A stretch of 64,000 nt of DNA from assembly GCA_009760855.2 (NCBI GenBank), contig WPIO01000206.1, positions 180,001 through 244,000 of the forward strand. The letters are read 5' to 3'. Positions 57,955-64,000 of the stretch are shown here, piece after piece; within the stretch, counting starts at the first letter, position 1, and each line of letters begins with the position of its first letter. The notes beneath the pieces are model-generated. The model was not told where the DNA came from. It did not search any database and worked only from the letters and a program-made list of their open reading frames with translations. Origin of the DNA: Cristatella mucedo. Its lineage: Eukaryota > Bryozoa > Phylactolaemata > Cristatellidae. A program made the position numbers and the translations under genes.

Positions 57955-58440
57955 CGTTGAATCTGCACAAAATCTTAGTGTATGTTCGAAAGGGACCTAT
58001 AATTAGACGACCGCATCCGCTCGGCAGTCAAGTCTGCCTGCTTTCAGTTGCATAACGTTGCTGAAATTCAGGTTTGTTTTGGCAGAAATACCACATCTAA
58101 ATTCATCCGTACATTTGTGACGTTCTGTCTTGACTTCTGTAGCTCACTGCTTGCTGGCTTACAGGCATGTGCAATCGGGCGCCTAATGCTAGTGTGAAAC
58201 TCGGCAGGTAGGCTAGTCTGTCGTGAGTGTCGCAGTTTCCACAATACACTGCTTCTCGCCGAGCTGCACCGGCTATCAGTCAATGAGCGCATCAACTTTG
58301 AGATTTTTAGGTCCCTTCATTCTTGGGCTCCAGCCTATCCGTCAGAACTACTCCCCTACTAGTTTGAATATTGGACCGCCAGCTTTTTTTATTCGGATCG
58401 TTCATCTGCACTTGGCAACTTTGGAGACCTCGTGCCTTTA
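57955..58440 (+). mobile_element. L2-like LINE fragment
   Basis: ESAQNLSV-like start of the RT C-terminal part, CAGCTCACTGCTTGCTGGC, ATCAGTCAATGAGCGCATC, SWAPAY-like end. Strongly diverged; no tail. Confidence 0.7.
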
Positions 58441-58834
58441 GTGCCGCTTCGCTCGCACGCTCCCTGGCTCCCAGAGTCTGGTGCTTCTACTTCGCTGGCT
58501 CGCTCCCAGACTCTGGTGCTTCCGAGTCGCTGCGAGGCTATTAACTTTTAGGCTCCTCTCGGGTAGAGCTCATTGTGAGGGTATACCCTCTGCTGCTCGA
58601 TTGAAAGCGTGTGAGCAGCACCTGCAGTGAGCAACAAAGGTTGAGGTCGATTGCCCGTACGACGGAATCCTTTACGTGGCGACAAGACGACGAGCCGGCA
58701 CAGCCACTCACAGCCGGCAGTGAAGTCTGGTCTTCTGCACTCGAATGCACGTGACCAGCTGCACTCCAGAGCGAGGATCTAGCAAGCGAACCTTACCGAA
58801 GCAGGGCAATGGTGCTACGGGCTCGTACTCCGAT
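58441..58834. other. Unassigned GC-rich stretch with a retrotransposon PBS-like motif
   Basis: Contains two copies of CCAGA(G/C)TCTGGTGCTTC about 45 nt apart and the motif GTGGCGACAAGACG (58676-58689), which resembles the primer-binding region after an LTR in invertebrate gypsy elements. No second LTR or coding sequence was seen. Confidence 0.25.
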
Positions 58835-59705
58835 CAACAATCTCAAAATCTAGGTGTCATATTCCAAAGCGACCTCTCGTTAGACGACCACATCAGCTCC
58901 ACAGTCAAATCAGCCTATTTTCAGCTTCATAACATTGCTAAAATTAGGGCTTGTTTAGATAAGGATACCACGTCCAAGTTGGTCCATGCATTCGTGACAT
59001 CTCGTCTCGACTTCTGCAACTCACTGCTTACTGGCCTACCAGCATGTGCGATCAGGCGATTGCAGCTGGTGCAAAACTCTGCAGCTAGGCTTGTCTGTCG
59101 TGAGCGTCGCAGTTGCCACATTACTCCACTTCTCGCCGACCTGCACTGGTTACCAGTCAAGCAACGGATTGACTTCAAGGTTTTGTCGCTCACTTTTAGG
59201 TCTCTTCATTCTATGGCTCCAGCCTATCTTTCAGATATACTACTACCCATCAGGCAAAGCATCGTACCACTCGCTTTTCGGAATCCAACAGTCTAGAAAT
59301 ACCTCGTACAAACCTTAAATCCTTTGGAGACCGTGCATTTAGCTCGTATGCTCCCACAGCCTAGAACTCCCTCCCGACCTGCATCAGAACATCCCCTGAC
59401 CTGACCACATTTAAAAGAAACTTAAAAACATACCTATTTAGGACAGCATTTAGTGGGTCCTTGTGATTCGTCCTCGATGTGCTTATGCGTGCTGACACTG
59501 TTCATGCTGCCACTAACCACATTTGCATGCTGACCCAGTGCATGTAACCCCTAACCATGTTATTCATTTTGTTTGTTTTTCAAGCATGATTTTACTTACT
59601 ATTCTATTGCGTATCACTTTGCAGCAAATGTAAAGCGCCTAGAAAGAGATTAAGTTCTCTGAGGGCGCTTTATCAAGTGCAATATTATTATATTATATTA
59701 TATTC
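58835..59705 (+). mobile_element. L2-like LINE fragment with complete 3' end
   Basis: [40 protein letters not shown] and [13 protein letters not shown] are intact in one frame, close in sequence to the 53-55 kb copy. It ends with the tail TAAAGCGCCTAGAAAGAG, TTCTCTGAGGGCGCTTTATC and (ATT)n. 5'-truncated. Confidence 0.92.
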
Positions 59706-59789
59706 CATCGAATGTTTCTCGTTCGTTCGAGCCCGCGTCTTCATAAAATCAAGCTCTCGAGACCCTAGTGTCCATAAAATTCGAAAAAA

Positions 59790-60017
59790 TACTATTCTGC
59801 GATGTATTGTTAAATCTTACTATATTATAGTAACCAATTTTCATCGCAAATAACATTTGATTTAAAGAAAAATTAATGCGTTAAATAAGTTGCTAATGAA
59901 AACGAGGATCATAGGAGGCGGGAGGCTGAAACATTTAGTGACTATGCACGATGTATTAGAGAAGTAGTTAGATAAAGAACAGGACTTCTACCAACACATC
60001 CTTTCTCACAGGCTTGT
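59790..60017 (+). promoter_or_regulatory. AT-rich leader of the polymerase fragment
   Basis: Holds TATATTATAGTAA and TTTGATTTAAAGAAAAAT, both also present in the same relative order upstream of the minus-strand ORF at 41.0-41.6 kb. Probably a common regulatory or terminal segment of one element family. Role inferred. Confidence 0.35.
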
Positions 60018-60876
60018 TTGAAAAACATGATAGCCAGTCTTCAAATAACACCTTTTGCGACTGTAGATATTCCATTTAATAAGAAAAAGCTCAAGAATAG
60101 GGAGTGGTCATATGATAGAGAAGTTAGAAGGTTAGTAAACATTCAAGAAACAGATTGGATATTAGGTCGTGCTTCATCCTATGGGAAGTATATGGATTAT
60201 GAATATTCAGGATTCGGTAAGAATGAAGTTGACTTTGATAGACTACTCGATCTTACAAACGCAGCTTTAATAAGAGTAATTAGATAATTACTTAAAACTG
60301 AGAGTGATCTAAAATTAACAATGATTGTTTCTCCTATTCTAGAATCAGAAAAGGGTGCTTTTAATTATCAAACTTTTGCTGGAGTAAGTAATGCAAAGAT
60401 AAATATAATTTCAGATGTTGATAAAATAATTAGAATGCATTTCGCTTATTTCAAGAAGAGAGTTGAGGAATGGTGGGAGAAAGGATCTATCTGGAGTTTA
60501 GTTGGTATTATTGCTTTATACACAAAGTTTACTTATTTTAGACATCGGTTTTGTGGAAGTTATTTACCTATGCCCGTCGGATTGGAGAATAACAGATCTA
60601 CTGTTAGTATACAAATGAATCGGATAATTGTTGTGCTTTATGGTTTATCTTAGATTTCTTCATTAAGGAGACAATCGTCCAGAGTCAATTTGTGGTATAA
60701 CTCAATTATGACATGAAAAACTATACTCATATTGTGCCTAAATTAGAGGAGCTGTTTAGTTTAACAAAAGGTTATACTACTCGTGAATTGAATGCTAATG
60801 ATATGCCATTATTTGCAGAGTTGTCTAATATAACAGGTAATATTTATGAATGTGATAGTGATAGTCTAAGCCCATT

Positions 60877-61076
60877 AATAATAATAATAATAATGCATTT
60901 GATAAAGTGCCCTCAGAAAACTCAATCTCTTTCTAGGCGCTTTACATTTGCTGCAAAGGGAAACGCAATCAAACGGTGAGTAATGTCAAGCTCGAAAAAC
61001 AGTGTGAATAACATGGTTAGGTGCTACATGCACAGGGTCAGCATGCAAGTGTGGTTAGCGACAGCATGCACAGTGT
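60877..61076 (-). mobile_element. L2-like LINE 3' tail inside the polymerase
   Basis: (TAA)n, TGATAAAGTGCCCTCAG, TTCTAGGCGCTTTACATTTG and ACATGCACAGGGTCAGCATG on the complement. About 200 nt, so severely 5'-truncated. It is younger than the polymerase copy it splits. Confidence 0.88.
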
Positions 61077-61479
61077 CACATTACATGCAGCAATTTATAA
61101 GTAGTCGATGAAGAAAAGGAAAAACACTTAGATCTGTTATTTTAGAGAATATTCAAAAACTGTTTGGTGCCCTAATGTTGCATATGCAGATTTTGAATGT
61201 CTAATTACAAACATAAGAAAGACAGATAAAGAGGATTCAAGTATTCCTCAAGGTTGTTTTCAAGAATACATTCCTTACTCTGGAGCATATACAAATGTAG
61301 ACTATAATGGTGGCACAAGAAGTTTTAAAATGTTTAATGAAGCAAGTAATGTAAGAGATTTATCAAAAAGTTTGTTAGAAGAAGCAAGAAATGAAATATC
61401 CTCTTCCTAAATATCAGAAGTTTAATTATACTACTATGTCACACAAAGATAGTAAGGAATTTAGTTCTGCAACTACTTG

Positions 61480-61598
<119 letters not shown>

Positions 61599-62334
61599 TA
61601 AAACTTGGGTTTGAATTGCAATAAATTTTGATACCATTGTCATCTTACTGGTAAATTTAGAGGTGCAGCTCATGCTAGTTGCAATCTCAAAGTTAGCATT
61701 AATCCAGATCAATTTAACTCCGTTTTTATTCAAATCTTAAAACGATATGATTCTCATTTGTTTGTGCAAGATTTTCTCAATCAAAGGTTAAAACTATTGT
61801 GATAGCAAAGAGCATGGAGAAATATATAAATATTGAAACTGGTTCAATTTGTTTTAGAGGCTCAAATCAAATGTGAAATACAGGTTTAGCAGATTTAGTT
61901 AACAAATTCTGAAGTTGGACTAGATTTATTAACAAGTTTTAACCATTTTGATTTCTTTGAGAGTGCTATTAGAGGAGGAATAACACAAGCATCTTGCTGA
62001 CAGGTTAAAGAAAAGAATAACATGGCTTCTAATTTTGATGAGAAGAAAGATGACAGTTTGTTATTATATATCGATGCTAATTCTCTTTATGCAACAGCTA
62101 TGACGTAATTCTGACCAACTAGCAATTTCAAATTCTTAGATCAGAAACTATTTCATTCTTTTGCAAAGAAAAAAAATATTAGGAATAAAAGAAAATTCAG
62201 ACAGCGGGTATGCTTTTGAAGTTGATATGCATTGCCCAGAAGAGTTACATGATATCTATTCTGATTATTCTCTTCTAACTATTAACAGGAAAGTTGATAC
62301 AGAAGATACTCTAGCTTAAATATTAGTTTAATTT

Positions 62335-64000
62335 AGAAAACTTTAGTTGATTCTCAAGCTTAAAATACCATACAAAAGAACAGGACTGACTGACCGTCGA
62401 CAGGCATTCGAGGATTACTGTAGGTCGTACCAATCGATCCTCGCAAAGGCCAAGTCTAGCTACTATAAAACCATTGCTGAATCGCAGATGGGTAATCCAA
62501 AAATGATAATGACGATGGTCAACCATCTCCTCAACAGTTCCAAGATTAGCTCCTTACCTGATTATACTTGTAATGACCTAGCTGATCGCTTCTCTCGCTT
62601 TTTGTCAAGAAAATATACAAGATCAGTCCAATATACAAGAGTCCAAGCTTGTGTTGGCAGCATGCCCTAAAAATACTGTCCTTCGATTCCTTGCTGCACC
62701 TCAATGTCTACATTCAACCAGGTCAGTAGTGATCTTGTCCTAAAGTTTACATTCCAAACAAAGAAGATAACAAGTCCTTTGGACTTCATTCCCACTGTCC
62801 TGCTCCTACCTTGCATTGATCTGCCGCTGCCAAGCATAAGCAAAAAAAATTATTATGTCCTTAGCTTCAGGTCATGTCCCTGCACCTTTAAAAACAGCTG
62901 TAGTCAGGCTAAAACTCAAGAAAGCGACACCAAAATAAGAGCAATTGAGCGACTAACACCCAGTCTTCCTTCTAACATTATTATAAAAGACAATAGAACT
63001 TCTCGTGGGAGACTAGCTGAAATCGTGCATTGAAACTTCAAACCTTGCCAGTAAGTTTCTGTCTGACTTTAGAGCTAATCACTCCATAGAGTCAGCGTGG
63101 CTTTGCCTGTACAACGAAATATTTAGGAATGCAGGCATGGGTAGAGTATCTCTGCTTGTTTTGCTCGATCTTTCAGCAGGTTTTGATACTAGCGATCACC
63201 ATGTTCCTCTTGAGCGCCTCTCATCTCGCCTGGGCATCACTGGCACTGTTCTGCAATGGTTCATGTTCTATCTCAGTCGGAGACTCAACAGTATTGATGT
63301 GAATGGACACTAGATTATCTAACGTGGAGCCTCTGAAATTCGGGCAGCTCAGGGCTCCTTGCTAGGTCTGGTCATTTTTACTGTTTGCACTATCCCTCTT
63401 GCCGATGTCGTTGCCGAGCACAACCAAGGCTTTCCCTTGTATGTGGATGACAGACAGTGTTACCTTTGCTTTGATTCCATACAGCTTTCGAGCACGTTGA
63501 ATTCTCTTAACTCACTTGCTGCATGTATTGATGACGTCCACGCATAGTTGGCAGCGAATTTCCTTAAATTAAAAGATGATACAACTAACATACTAGTTAT
63601 GGGCAAGCCAAGTATGATTTGAAATTATAAAGCCTAACGTTCAGAATAGGCTCTGAAAGCATGTCTGTTGCTGAATCTGCACCAAATCTACGCGTCGCCC
63701 TACAAAGTAAGCGTTTGCTTGACAACGACATCAGCTCCAGTATTAAGTCTGCGAACTTTTAGCTACATAACATTGCTAAATGTCTGGCTAGTTTATTTAT
63801 GGATACCACATCTAAGTTGGTCCATGCATTTGTGGCATCCCGTCTTGACTCATATAACTCACGTCTTGCTGGCCTACCGGCATATTCAATCAGGTGATTG
63901 CAGCTGGTGTAAAACTCTGCAGCTCAGCTTGTCTGTCGTAACCTTCGCCGTAGCTACATCACACACTTCTCGCCGTCCTGCACTGGCTATAAATCAAGCA
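62335..64000 (+). mobile_element. L2-like LINE, runs off the window
   Basis: RQAFEDYCRSYQSILAKAK and NPKMIMTMVNHLL (pre-RT), SPLDFIPT (RT start), [15 protein letters not shown]-like block near 63150, TGTVLQWFMFYLS, VIFTVCTIPLADVVAE, LYVDDRQCYL (the catalytic YADD is YVDD here) near 63440, then the NLGV-equivalent and LVHAF-equivalent blocks near 63680-63850. Many frame breaks. Continues beyond 64000. Confidence 0.88.

Overview
This is eukaryotic, clearly metazoan DNA. It shows GT-AG introns, a multi-exon type IV collagen gene (basement membrane collagen is an animal protein), TRIM/RING sequences, non-LTR retrotransposons, tRNA-derived SINEs, a Ty3/gypsy relic, Tc1 remnants and long dinucleotide repeats. 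The transposon mix fits a non-vertebrate marine animal, but I cannot name the taxon from sequence alone.

Layout. 1-6.2 kb: mostly unassigned DNA with fragments of one LINE family (called LINE-B here) and a tRNA-derived SINE. 6.18-32.35 kb (+): a collagen IV alpha-chain gene. I can place 23 exons whose phases all agree and which encode 1,491 residues: about 1,258 of Gly-X-Y followed by a complete C-terminal NC1 domain with twelve cysteines. The signal peptide, 7S region and first roughly 150-200 residues were not found and lie upstream of 6,183 or outside the window. The large introns hold L2-like LINE copies, SINEs and pyrimidine tracts; exons between 19 and 27 kb are tightly packed. 34.7-40.3 kb (-): a decayed Ty3/gypsy element (gag, protease, RT, RNase H, integrase remnants), interrupted between protease and RT by about 2 kb that looks like a solo LTR. 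41.0-41.6 kb (-): a small AT-rich ORF with a possible transglutaminase-like Cys-His-Asp arrangement.

42.6-51.2 kb: a segmental duplication (two long copies, one partial) carrying a Tc1 transposase relic and a RING/B-box gene start. The first RING copy is cut off by a LINE. The second continues as a TRIM-like gene (coiled coil, small exon, C-terminal exon, polyA signal at 56.23 kb) but has in-frame stops. Both copies carry a stop at the same B-box codon, TGA in one and TAG in the other.

57.6-64 kb: a long GA repeat, L2-like fragments, then a broken protein-primed type-B DNA polymerase of Polinton/adintovirus type (60.0-62.3 kb, +), interrupted by a LINE tail and a TA repeat, then another L2-like LINE running off the window end.

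The only gene that looks intact and functional is the collagen IV gene; most of the rest is mobile DNA or its debris.
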